64,000 bases of DNA from Amorphophallus konjac (Eukaryota > Streptophyta > Magnoliopsida > Alismatales > Araceae): assembly GCA_022559845.1 (NCBI GenBank), contig CM040121.1, positions 564,891,581 to 564,955,580 of the forward strand, written 5' to 3'. The position numbers were made by a program, and so were the translations under genes. Below, one piece after another: positions 34,875 through 46,962 of this stretch. The notes under the pieces were generated by a model, which was not told the DNA's origin, did not search any database, and saw only the letters and a list, made by a program, of their open reading frames with translations. The stretch's first letter is position 1; every line of letters begins with the position of its first letter.

Positions 34875-36365
34875 CGTCCCCCCTCATCTCGCATACCTCC
34901 CAAAATTCTTGTTTGTTGCATTGAAGACTCTGCCTTTTAATGCACTTCTTTTAGGCTGATTTAAAACTATGAATATTTTCACCTATTTGTCAGATACCAT
35001 TATATGAGAAATCTGTTTTTTTTCTTCTGTGATTCAATGAACAGCTGGATTAGGAATTACAACTATTAACCTTCTGGAAAACCAGGTAGTTAATTCACTT
35101 GATGATATTATATAGTTTTTTGGGCATGTTTGACTTTACTTACAGCACAAATTCATGCTACGAGATTCTTGACGCAATATCTTTGTTCTGTTTTAAATTT
35201 GTTTTTAAAATCAGCACATGCTAACAAGATTAGACATACAAAAAATTATAGAGGATTTTCTATATAAAGTAAGTGAAAAATAAAGACATTGATTACTTGT
35301 TATAGAAAACAAAATGTAAAGGGAAGATTCATTACCTCTTTTCAATTTAACCAAACAAGGATCCTCTTGACTTGCGCAGAAAGAGAGCTGTGGATGAAAT
35401 AATAATGTTTATTTTATCCCGAAAAATTAATAAGGTTTAGTTTGAGATGAAATAAGAGCTTATAGCTCTGGTAAACCGGAAATGGATGAACCATGGGTTC
35501 AATTCCACCAACGGGAAAAATTGACATTCAAACAGCAAAGAGGCTTGGGGTTGCTACGCTGAATACCGACGCAGATTGTCGAGTTTGCTGATCAGAAAAA
35601 GGGCTTCACATTTAATAAGCTATACCATCTGAAAAATAGAGCCAACCCAATTTGTAGGTCAAATGAGTGGCAAATGGCTCCATTCTTGCAAAATTCACTA
35701 ATGTTTTCTTCTAGTTAAGAACTAATCTCCCCCAATGATGTGAAATATGTAGTTTCTTTTATCTCCCGAGTCCACACGGATGTGTCAAGGGTTGCTGATG
35801 GTGTTTCATGTACTTCCTCTACTTTATAGAACTTGAGTGAGGAAGAAGTTGAGTCTAAAAATTTTGCCCAATCCCTTAGGTCCTTGGACCCAACTGATTC
35901 CAAATTGATAGTATAAAGCTATGATGATAATCATGATCTATTGGAACAAAGGAAGACAATGATTTCCATTCTGCAAATAAGCGTCACAATTGTTTGCCCA
36001 AAGATCTACAATACAAAAAAGAAAGAAAGAAAAAGTAAAAGGCAAATAATACATGTTGTGGAAAGGAAATAATGGCAAGCAAGGGTGACAACAAACTCGG
36101 AAGAAGGTAGAAGCAGCATTAAATAGTCCAAGAATGAAAAATATAGCAAAAAGGAACAGTTGCCACCTTTAGGAATAAAGCTGCCTTGATGTAGATTAAT
36201 GCTTGAGGATAAAGCCAACAAAAATGAGAAAAGATAGTTAAACTTGAAGCGTCATGCACACTAAATAGTCAATTCATTCTGTAAGGCATTACCATTTTTT
36301 CCCTCTTTATGCATGCGAAATAGCACAAAGTATACTTCAAACCTATATGGTTGCATGGAACTTAC

Positions 36366-36929
36366 AAGCATGGTCCAAGATCTTCAATCTAGAGGGATGA
36401 AATACCTTAGTGCCAAATGCATCTCCACTCAACCTACTTGTGGACGGGAAAAAAATCACATTTAAGACACATCTGCCTTGATAGGTGAATGCTTCATGAA
36501 CAAATAAAAAACTGAACAGAACCAATAAGAATAGGAAAAATGGAATTCTGATAGATAGAATAAACTAAAGCAAGAACAAAAAGGAGAAAACTTGTTGCAT
36601 CTATGGGTAAAGATAAGTACATGCTCGATGAAGAAGAAATAAAAGGATAAAAGGGATGCAAGATCCCAGGCCTTACATTCTTATCACATCTCTCATTGGT
36701 ATCAGGGGCCATCTTGCAAAAAACTCTCCTTACAATAATAAAAGTGATAATACCACGATAATGCAAAATGGATTTTTTAAAAGTGACATATAACATCTAT
36801 GAATTTAAATGGAACTTAACTTCCTTAGACATTCCTTCTTGCAAAAGTATGTGCTTGTCAAATATCCTAGATTCCATCAATAAATCCCTTGTATCAGAAC
36901 AAGGACTTCTCAGGTCCAGCTTTGTGCAC
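36366..36929 (-). other. Possible exons of an unidentified minus-strand gene or gene fragment
   Basis: Three short pieces look like spliced exons on the minus strand. One begins at 36929 after TTTAG (reading RCTKLDLRSPCSD, SRIFDKHILLQEG). One is 36728-36677 between GTAAG and GTAAGG (RVFCKMAPDTNERCDKN). One is 36433-36366, ending at GTAAGTTCC (LSGDAFGTKVFHPSRLKILD). A further open piece lies at 35903-35715. I do not recognise the protein. Chance matches to splice consensus cannot be excluded, and neither start nor end is visible. Confidence 0.28.
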
Positions 36930-37120
36930 CTAAATATGCAGTAAACTGTGATCAAACAGATGCATAGTTGATATACTTTTGGATAGATTATCACAATGTG
37001 CATCATTGGTAATGGATACAATAACGAGGTTCTTACAAGATCACACTGACCATAACTTGCTTGTAATAACAATGATTAAAGATGAAATTTTCCTAAACAT
37101 TTGCACAATTCCAAGGAATG

Positions 37121-37456
37121 CAGGATTGGATCGGGAACATGGATCGGGAATGCCCGACCCTTATCCGATCCAAGGGAACCAAGTCAATTCACAAAAATGT
37201 TTTTAAAAAGTATTTACATAATTAAAAGGAGTTTTAAATAATAAAATGTGTATTTATAAACTGAAAAAGGTATTTACGAAATATAAATAATGTAAAGGCA
37301 TTTTTGTCTTATTTAATCAAACCCTAATAGGTTGGGATCGGCCAATAGATAAAAGAATTGACCGATTTTGGTCTGATTTGGACTTTAAAATTTCAAATTA
37401 GGATTGGCTTTAAGGGCCAGGATCAGATCGGGCCCAGTCGATCTCAACCCTGCATT
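37121..37456. mobile_element. Candidate non-autonomous element with short inverted ends
   Basis: GAATGCAGGATTG at the left and the reverse complement of the right end, GAATGCAGGGTTG, match at 12 of 13 bases. The interior holds ATCGGG and GATCGG motifs near both ends, as hAT MITEs often do. I see no target duplication, so this is tentative. Confidence 0.4.
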
Positions 37457-38737
37457 CTACACATCTTGTTTGAATTTAAACCAGTATATGCTGCAAAGTC
37501 ACAAATCTGTACTCGAATGCATGCAAGTGTAGAAAAATAGACGAGAATGTTAGAAGAAAGCAAAATCGGCATGATAAATAAACAGAAAAGAGGATTCTAG
37601 TACCTACATGGACTATCTTAAGACCCATCCCACCTAGAATAGGCTGCCACATGTGTGGATTGCTCTTATATTGCTTTTATACACTTCTAGAATGTTGTTC
37701 AAAGATTTCTGACCCAATTGAATCCAAATTTCAATAGCACCCAAAGACGGTCGTGCTTCTCTTATAAACTTAACTGTGGATCTTTGTGCGGTTCGAACAC
37801 AAGAATCTGAAATATGATTTTCACTGTTATTTATTGGTGAAAAAATATTGAGAATTACCTATGAAAGTACATCAACTTTATTAATTATCCTTCACTGAAA
37901 ATTTTCTTAGTCAAGGACATGGATAAGATGATGCATCGGAATTTACCTGTTTAAGGAATGTTTTTGATTTCTCAGAAGTTCGCATAATGCACCTTGTCTC
38001 CTCTCTCAGATGTATCACATCTTTTTTTCTTTTTAAAAGTGTGGCACATCTGTTTGCATATTGTGGCTGTTGGTGATCACCATTCAAAGTTGCTCTTTTG
38101 GGTCATCATCATATCACACACAGCTAATTTCCCAAGTAACTAGTAGGAAAAATTTGGTAGCTGGAGTCTTGCACCAGCATCCTGAACACACACGATATTG
38201 AACAAAGGATGTTTTGATATTTTTCTTTTGGCCACCATATTTAATTAGTAACTCCACTTGCATGACCTATTTGTTAGTAGCTGTTTCTTAATCCATGAAT
38301 CATTATTAAATAGCAATTTACCACCTCCCCTGGGTATCGATCTGAAATTGTTAATTAACTAATAGTTAATGGTTCCCTGCACTCCAAAAACAACTGGATT
38401 GAATAAAATTATTCTTTGTGTCATAACCAAGAAATCTTAAAATAGTTACTATTCACAAGCACCCTGGTGCAGCATAGCCAAATAATTGAACGGCACGATG
38501 TGGAAGATGTGTTCAGGCCCGAGCACACATGGTCAAGTTTATGGGAAACCTTGAATCATGGTTTTGGATAAAAGAGAAAGGGATTGATGTTTTGATGCCA
38601 TTCTAGTAGATGTGCTTGAGTGCAAAGAAGCCAAATAATCAAAAGGCATATGAGGGGGCAAAATGTTGACAAGTTTGTGACCATACAAACCTTTGACACC
38701 AATGACAGGGTGAAGCTGTGCAATATGGTTGTCTCAG

Positions 38738-41072
38738 TGGTGCGGACACATGCCGCAATCAAGGAAGGCAGTATCGGTTTCGGTACCGGTTTCGACCGGT
38801 TCCGAAACCGATTCGTACCGGTTTCGGTACCGGTATCGGTTTCGGCCGAAACCGGTTGAAACCCTTTAAAAAATTAAAAAATATATATGATCTTGTCTGG
38901 TTTCGGCCGAAACCGTCCAGTTTCGGACCGAAATAGGTCAGTTTCGGCCGAAACCCTTAACGGTTTCGTCCGAAACCATTAAGAAAATATTTTTTTAATA
39001 GTTTCGGCCCTGCTACAGTATTTAGGTGCAGTTTCGGATCGGTACCGGCCGAAACCGATACGTTTCGGCCGAAACGTATCGGTTTCGGCCGATACTGCCT
39101 TCCATGGCCGCAATACGCTTTGGTGGCCGAGGATACGTCGGGGCCCGCTTAGCTCGCGGATGACGTGGACGCATCGGCCGAACCATCATCTTTATTTCAC
39201 TTGTTTTTAGGCCATGTTGGGCCCTATTGTAGTCCATGTTGGACAATTATGTTAAATGTGGCAAATGGGCCAGGCTAGGTGTTGGGCTAGAGTTAATGGG
39301 CCTTAATTGGGCCAAAGGGGGCTTCAATGTGAACATGCCTAATGGGTTAGCATGCTAGGTATGAAAAGGGAAATGGGATGGAGGCTAGGTGGCTGGTGGA
39401 AGGTGGCTGCCCCCCCTTTCTTGGTCCAAGGTAGGCTACCTACCAAACTTGGACTTCCCACCTTTGAATTTTCAAAGGGAGGAAGCTTCCTTCCCCTCCC
39501 CTTGGTCTCCCCCTCCCCCCCATGGTCCAAGGTACACACCCCCTCACCCTTCCCCTCTCTCCCACGAAATTCCCAACCCCCACCCTTGCCATGCTCTATA
39601 TAAGAGGATGTATAGTGTCATTTGTAGAAAAAAAATGAAGAATTAATGAAAGGTTATTGCATTTTGTGCCAAGAGGAAGCCAAGGGCCCTCCTCCCTCCC
39701 CCTTGCAGATGGATTTCTGTCAATTCTAGAGGTGTGAAGCCTCCCCCATCTCCCCTCCTCTGAGTGAGACGCTCAGCTCCGCCGCCATCGTGCCGCCATC
39801 GCACCGCCACCGCCACCCGACGGAGTTTTGTCCAAATAAGGACAGCACCTCAAAGCCGTAATTTTATCTTTTTCTCATGTTGTCTGATCGAGCCCAAACT
39901 TTGAGGGTTTGTTCTCCTTGTCACCCCTAATCTCCAGTTCAAATTTCGTGCCATTTGGCCTTCGTTTGATATTTTTCCCGTATTTTTGTTCTTCCCCCCA
40001 GTAATCTGCCAGTTTGCAGATCTGCGGGACAGTGTCCCCTTGTCGTAATTTTCCCACCCCCTTAGAAATTTTCAGAAAACCCCCAAAAATTACCAAGTGT
40101 TCCTCACGTACCCCCCTTCCACCATAATTTTTATGGAGTTTAGATATTTCATTTTCCCTTCGGTCAAAATTCGTTTTTAGGGTCAACTCAGTCTGTCCTG
40201 TGTGTCTGTCAGTCCGAGCCAGCAAAAATATTTGTGGCACAGTCGTTTTAATTTTCAATCCACTCACTTGATGGATCGGTGAAAATTATATGTTGTAGCC
40301 TTCTGAGTCCTCTTTCCATCGGTATCTCTTTTGCGTCGATCCGACATCGGATCTGGCCGCAGAAATTCTTCTCGTGGAGGCGCGCAGAGCAGATCCGAGT
40401 CCAGCCAGCACAACTCAGTCCGAGATTTAATTCCTCGGAAAATACGCCGGCTCACCTTCGGTGACCGCCGCTCTCGGAGGACGATCGGCAACCTATCAGA
40501 AGCGTCCCAGCAAGCCGCCGCAGCAAGGAGTCGACCGGAAGCCGCCGTCCCAGTTGCTGAGTTCCCGTGCTGTACCGAGTTAGAACAGTACCGAGTCGGC
40601 ACCGAGTCGGACCAGCAGCTCGTCTCTGGCCCAAATCATTATCCGTCAACCCAAGATCGGTCCTCCCGGGCCCCACTTGTAGTCCTTTACCTCCCTGCGT
40701 GGAGTGGGCAGTAAATTAAATTCTGTCATTATTGTAATATTTTTACCGGGAGTTACCGTACTTGGTCGGGATCGTCTTCCCCACGCCCGATAGCGTGGAG
40801 GTACACTCGTCACCCTCCTCGTAGGCATTTGCTTTACTCGTATTTATTTGTATATGCCGCTGTGAGTGATAGGATTATTAGCCCGATATATTGTTATCAC
40901 CGCTGCGAGAGAGTGAGTGTGACCCGTCCCGTGACTCAATTCGAGTACATGCCGAAGAGCCGAGTGCCCTTGACTCATTGCCGGTTCCTCGTCCGCGCAC
41001 GATCCCGCGTTTTCCTCGCTTAGGGACGAGTTGCGAGCTAGAGTCCCATGTTCGCGTGTCCGTCCCGCATCA
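38738..41072 (+). repeat. 5' LTR, interrupted by a hAT MITE
   Basis: About 1.98 kb when the MITE and one copy of its duplication are removed. A TATA box (CTATATAAGAGG, about 39596) precedes an A-rich R region at about 39630. Confidence 0.85.
38760..39106. mobile_element. hAT-type MITE (347 bp) with perfect 8 bp duplication
   Basis: The left end CAAGGAAGGCAGTATCGG and the reverse complement of the right end, CATGGAAGGCAGTATCGG, differ by one base. GCCGCAAT lies on both sides (38752-38759 and 39107-39114). The interior is a dense set of GGTTTCGGCCGAAACC palindromes and GGTACCGG motifs. Same family as 18731-18907 and the hAT at 21508-34228. It interrupts the LTR 22 bases after its start. Confidence 0.95.
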
Positions 41073-41075
41073 AAT

Positions 41076-41087
41076 TGGTATCAGAGC
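41076..41087 (+). other. Primer-binding site (initiator tRNA-Met type)
   Basis: TGGTATCAGAGC three bases after the first LTR. Confidence 0.92.
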
Positions 41088-41129
41088 GGAAGGTTGAGTC
41101 TAGGGTAGTATTTGCTCGAAAACAAAAAA

Positions 41130-42720
41130 AAATGAAGAATTTTGTGAAAAAATAGCCAAGGCCAAGTGCCCTCCCTTCCTCTCTCCTATCTCCCCTTGCA
41201 GCTGTGAGAGCTCATATCTCTGAGGTGTGATACCTCTCAATCCATCCCCCTTTGAGTGTGAAACTCATCTCCACCGCCGCCGCCGCCAACGCACCGCCAT
41301 CGCACCGTCAATGCCGCTTCTTCGGTATTCTGTCCACCCCTGGACAGAACAGTAAAGCACGAATTTTAGCTCTCCATCAGGAGCTCAGGTCGTGCCCAAA
41401 ATTGGAGGGTGAGTCCCCCACGTCCCTCCCATCCTCCACAAAAAATACAGGTCATTTATCCCACTTTAGCTATTTTTCCCAATTCCATCTTTCCACCCCT
41501 AACAATCTGCCTTCTGTGCAGATCCTGTTACAGCAGCCCTGTTCTTCCTTTGTTCGACCCCCTTAACCATTTCTGATTGAGTTCAAATTTGGACTGGGTG
41601 TTCTGCCCACCAAAACTCACCTCCACAAAGTTTTCACAAATTTTAGGAGTTATTTTTCCCCTCTGAAAAATTAAAACTCAGGCCAAAATCTGTTCTGTCC
41701 TGTGCAGTCCAGATCCGACCCCTGTCCAGTCAAAAATTCATTTTCCCTATCAAACCACCTTTAGAAAATCTACAATAAATATTGGCGTCTTCCTTACTTC
41801 TCCCTCTCTAACTTTCATAAAGGGCTCAACTCCCAGATCTAAAGTTTTAGTCGCGGTCAACGTCCATTCTCAGGCAGGTCCAAATCTGTCCTGCCAAATC
41901 TGAACCTGAGAGCCAGCCTGTTGTAAAATCATCCATGAAAAATACGATCCCCTCAAAATTACTGTGATACTAGAGGGTTGAAGATCTCTGAGAGAGCTTT
42001 CCAACGGCGCCAGTCTCGCGTCAATCAGAGGTCAGGGCTGATCGCAGTAGCCGTTCTCCGGGTCGTGCACTGTAGAACAAAAGAACCAGCCCGTGGACAG
42101 CAAGCCGCACCGACCGCCCGGCCGGCCGACTCGCCTTCCACAAGGCGAACCAGCACATCGCCTTCCCAGGGAACGTCCCTCCAGGAACCACCGTCGCAGC
42201 AGTACCATCCCCGGCCCACTCGGCTCGCCGACCAGGACGTGGACCCCACGGTTGCCGACGCGCGCTACCACCGGAGTTATCCAAGTTGCTGCCCGTCAAC
42301 TCAAGATCGGTCCTCCCGGGCCCACATTGTAGCCCTTTACCTCCCTGCGTGGAGTGGGCAGTAAATTCATTTCTAAAATTATTGTAATATTTTTACCAGG
42401 AGTTACCGTACTTGGCCGGGGTCGTCTTCCCCACGTCCGGAGCGTGGAGGTACACTCGCCACCCTCCTCGTAGGCATTTGCTTTACTCGTATAATTTTGA
42501 ATGCCGCTGTTAGAGTGATAGGAACGTAGCCCGATATATACTTTTATCACCGCTGCGAGAGTGAGTGAGTGACCTGTCCCGTGACTCAATCCGAGTACAC
42601 GCGGAAGAGCGAGTACCCTTGACTCATTGTCGGTTCCTCAACCGCGCACGATCCGACGTTTCCCTTGCTAGGGACGAGTTGCGAGCTAGAGTCTCAGGTT
42701 CGTTGGTCCGTCCCGCATCA
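41130..42720 (+). repeat. Second LTR lacking U3
   Basis: Starts at an A-run followed by ATGAAGAATT, matching about 39628-39645 of the first LTR, so everything upstream of R is missing. The tail from about 42290 matches 40640-41072 closely. Confidence 0.8.
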
Positions 42721-42725
42721 CTCAG

Positions 42726-45700
42726 TTTTGGATTCTTCACCCTTCTTTTGTGTGCAAGCATGCTGTTAAGTAGAGGTGAAGCAGAGAGATCGCAAAAAGG
42801 AGCACGTGCAAAACCTTCCGAAGACCTCTTTCACAAAGAGACCCCGACTAGGCAAGACCTCTAAGCTGCTTCACTTGTGAATTTGTGATGCTTCAATGCC
42901 GACCCGAGATGGCATTCAGCCTCCTAATGCCGCTGCCATCCCTCCTGTCCTGCTGAACCACCTGCATCGGCCCAATCAAAAGGTACATGGAAAATGAACA
43001 ACAACTCAACAAAATACATCACAAATAAATTCCTAAAAATGGGTATAAAACCAGCAATCCAACCCAAAACCACAGCCAGCTATCAATGATTAGCACGGGT
43101 AACAAAGAAGGGAACTGGGAGGGAGAGTCTAGGCGAACATGGAAGGAGCCTGTGGTAACGGGGGGAAGGAGATCCCACCTCCAGACTGTCGTGAGTGCAC
43201 AGGAAAGTTGGGAGGGAGCCGTGCCCGAACAGGGGAATCCACTTGCGAAGAGCTGCATGCCAACTGGGAGAAGGTAAACCAGGAACGATGTGTGAACAGA
43301 AGTAATGGAGCAGCAAGAACCAATAACTGATGCGAATAGAGGAGAAGGTAAAGAAATGTGAAGCCAATGAAGCCATGCTTGAATTAGACAAGAAAAAAGA
43401 GGTGGTAAAGAAAAAGATGAGGAATAGGAAGAGGCATCGAGGATTGGGGAACCTGACAACATGACACAACACAATTGGAGTGGAGGAAGACTTCTACAGG
43501 CAAGACATGGAGCTCTTAGGATTCTTGCGGTGAAGGTGGCATTAATTGGGCGAGTGAAAGCACTAAACCAGGTAAGGAACGACCACACCGGAGGCACAAC
43601 AAATGGCCGAACCGCAGAAGATCACTGATCCGGACGAAAACTCGCATTTCTTATATATGGTTATAGATTATTCATCTTGCTAATTCTACCAAAAGCTGAC
43701 TTTGTTCTCTGGAAATTTAGAGATATGTTGATGTAATCAATTAATTAAATTTTGTCTTCACAAGCTTAGCTTAAAGTCTTGCATATCAATTAACGCAACA
43801 AGGAAGGTTTTTTTTCTATATTTTTATTTTTATCATATTAATTCTTTATGACTCTTCTAATCAATACTCTAGACAGCTTATGCCATGACCCTATGAAGCA
43901 TGTTTTCCTCGTCAGGACATGTGAGCAGCTTACCAAATGTGCTATGCAGACTTGTGTTTACCTCCACGGAATTCTTGCATTAACGGAAATAACTCCCATA
44001 CATTTCATATTGTGCTTCTTGTTTAACCCTCTTAAGGTTTCCTACTACATGATATCAAAAAGAATGATGTGGTATTATATCTGAATCTGATTCTCATCTA
44101 CACCAAGAACAGTTGTTGCTCCATTATCTTCTATAACATTTAAGGATGCCTGCTTTGGTCATTGAACCACTCTAGTGCAATGCAGAATATTCATAGCTGT
44201 CAAAGTGCACTTTCGAGACAAAGTGAGATGGAGTAGACCCACATGTTGAAAGCAAACACAAGTTATCTTGACCTGCTAAATGATAATTTCAAGGTTTAAA
44301 ACCGGAAGCATGTGTTGGTGGTGCCAAGGAGCCTTTAAATGGAAGTTCTGGAAAAGTGTCTCCAAGCTGTGGGCTTTAAGAATTTGGCTCCCTGATCCTC
44401 ATCTCGCGTGCACTGGAGCACATGCTTGGTAGAAACGCAGAAAAGGACCCTTGTTCCTTTCAATCTATTTTGCTGCTTCCTATATGTCTTCCCCTTTCAC
44501 ACATGCAACTGGTTTCAAGGGGTGGTTCTCAACGGTGGTTAGCGCACTGTGGAGGCATCACCTCAATGTAATCAATATTTGGCTGTTATCCCCTTTTCAC
44601 AACAGCAGGGAAAAGAAAGAAAGAAATCACTATGGTGGTTGAGGAGCACTGGGATAATGTTGGCAGTGGCTGTGATTGTTAATCTCAGATTAGCTATGCA
44701 CTAATTACCATCTTGCTCTAGACCTAGCTAGTAATGATCGTAACAGTAACACCAGGGACTCTGTCTGCATCCATCTGTCAGTATTTCATCTCGGCTGATC
44801 TCCAGAGTTCACCCTGTACGTCTATATTTGGAACGTCCTTGTTGTGGGCGTCTGATCGGTTTTCCTGTTTTCCCGCTCATTTTTTGGGATCGTTTGTCTA
44901 TTGAGTTGCTCATAGTTATGCATCTGTAAGCTTTAGGGTCTGTATTTCTACGCAGTATTTCCCTTTTAGCTGTGGTTTTGTATGTATTGGCAGACTTCAT
45001 AGAAATTGTATATCTAATTTTACACATGCTCTTTTAATTATACCCACACTGTGTGAGAACTTTTGCATATAAACACTAAACCATGACCTGCCCTGGCCTC
45101 TTGTAACCTAGATGTAAATAGAGTGTCGTTAGTTGTCAACTAGAATAAAAAGATTAGTATGTCTAAGGTTCTCTCCACATGTAAATTGTTATGCATTCAG
45201 CTTTCCCGAAGTATATATTTTTTCACATGTCATCATTAAATGATTTTGTTACATATGTATAATTACCACAAGCATCTTTAACTTAGCTTAAATAAAACTG
45301 AGTCATCTCACATAAGATTGTTCGGACAGCGAAAAGAGGTCTTTTTAACATTACAACAACAAAAGTTCAGACAAAGAGACCGGATAAATTAGCATGTATA
45401 AGGTAGAGTGAGATAAGTGACCAAATTTTTACGTTGGGGACATGCACGCCAAAAAGTTTCATGGTGACCGTGAAAAAGACAAATGTCTTCTGGCATTCAT
45501 GATGGTGTTTACATCCGTGAAGACTTATTTTACGAGTAATGAAGTGATGATGATGGGCTGTTCAATTCTCGTCATATCTCTAATTAATCTAGCTACGATG
45601 GAAATGGCCATGTGCAAACGAGCTCAAGAGATCTCATGTATTGAAGCTATGACAGGAACATACTGTTATGAAAGTTAAATACATGATTTTTCACCTTAGA

Positions 45701-46962
45701 AGGCTGCACTTGCAAAAAAAGACTTTTCAATCATTGGTGTATATCTTAGTAAAAGGAATTATTGGGACAGCGTTGGACGTGGTTGTCTTTGAAGCGGATG
45801 AAGTACCTCTTGAAAATGACACGAAATTGCATCGTAAATTCGTAGGGTTACCACCAAATGATCCAAAAGATTAATTAGAACCATGAGTGCGAGGAAAGAA
45901 TGTAAAAATGCTCTCCTAATTAAACTCTTGGGGAATGCTCTCTATAAAATCATTTATGCTTAGGAAGTAGAGCTTTATCGTTATGATATATATAGTTGTT
46001 ATGAGAATTGAGGGCAGAGAACGATTATCTCAGATGGATCCCGTCATCACCAATCTTGCAGGTGCTCATGTTGTTTGTTCCCTCTTCTTCATGTATGTGC
46101 ATGCATGTTGATCCGTGATGTGCTGTTCTAGAGTATTTTGATCGATCCAAAGATCACCTCAACAGCTTCAGCACTGTTTGGACGCATACTGGAATGCAGA
46201 GATACTGTTGCTTCGGCTACTTCTTCCATAAATCTTTGCCCTGTGATGTGGCCTGCCGCGGTTTGGTCGGTTCTCTTGTCACTAAAAAGTTGGGAAGAGA
46301 CGATTGCCACTGAATAATTAGCCAAATCACAAAGGCGTGCGTGCGACTTTCCGAGAGCATTAATTGTTTAAGACAAAACTATTTTGTGGGTGCAAGGAGC
46401 GCATAGTACTACACAAAGGTGATCCCGTAGTTTTCTTGATTTTTTATCCAGCAACCATAATCCTAGATTTATCCAAATGTTAGAAGCATGCAACCCTTGG
46501 ATTACAACCGCATAACCCACACAAGTTCTTGATATTGTTGTGTTCTTTAAAATAATCTTTACAAAAACGATGGACTGTCGTACGTGATATATGTAGAACA
46601 GTGGGATCCTCTGGCAAAGCATTACGGAAAAAGTTCAAATGATTCTAAACTCGTCACATCTACGAGATATGGAGGGTTGTGGAGGTGAGACTTGGCTCTA
46701 TCTATCTACCGTACACATGAAATCTAAAGGAAGGTGCAAGACAGCACAAGCGCAGCACTGGCCACTGAGAGGGAGTGCGCGAACGTGGGCAGGGGCCACG
46801 CGCATGCACACACGCCATGGCGGGAGGCTCGACAGCTTAAACGCATAACACGGCCACGGAGCAGCTCCTCACCACCCATTCCCTATATCTAGCTGCTGCC
46901 TCTCCACCCTCCCTTCCCCAACCTCATGGGGGTGTGTGCATGTCTGGACAACTTCACCAAGC
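42726..46962. other. Intergenic; no gene recognised except the promoter of the glycine-rich protein gene
   Basis: A minus-strand frame at 43019-43597 (Ser/Leu/Pro-rich, hydrophobic) and plus frames near 45440-45874 have no motif I recognise. A TATA-like CTATATCTA at about 46883 lies some 80 bases before the start codon at 46963. Confidence 0.45.

Larger units (their letters stand above)
34922..38732. other. AT-rich intergenic DNA with weak exon-like pieces and one candidate small element
   Basis: Mostly without recognisable genes. Exon-like pieces on the minus strand (36366-36929) and a possible non-autonomous element (37121-37456) are given separately. The last bases before the LTR at 38738 are open in one frame. 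Confidence 0.45.
38738..42720 (+). mobile_element. LTR retrotransposon remnant with almost no interior and a U3-less second LTR
   Basis: CTCAG stands at 38733-38737 and again at 42721-42725, the expected 5 bp target duplication. The first LTR starts TGGTGCGGACA and ends CCCGCATCA at 41072. A tRNA-Met primer site follows (41076-41087), then only about 40 bases before sequence homologous to the R region (AAAAATGAAGAATT) begins the second LTR, which lacks U3 and ends CCCGCATCA at 42720. All coding sequence is gone. The two LTR parts are about 88 percent alike over the last 430 bases by rough count but poorly alignable in the middle, so they may not derive from one identical pair. Confidence 0.85.

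Noticed and set aside
35470..35520. T-loop-like GGGTTCAATTCC
   Set aside because: No accompanying D-arm or acceptor stem.
43019..43597. 192-codon minus-strand frame, hydrophobic and Ser-rich
   Set aside because: No recognisable domain, no convincing splice borders or homologue; may be chance or a decayed element.
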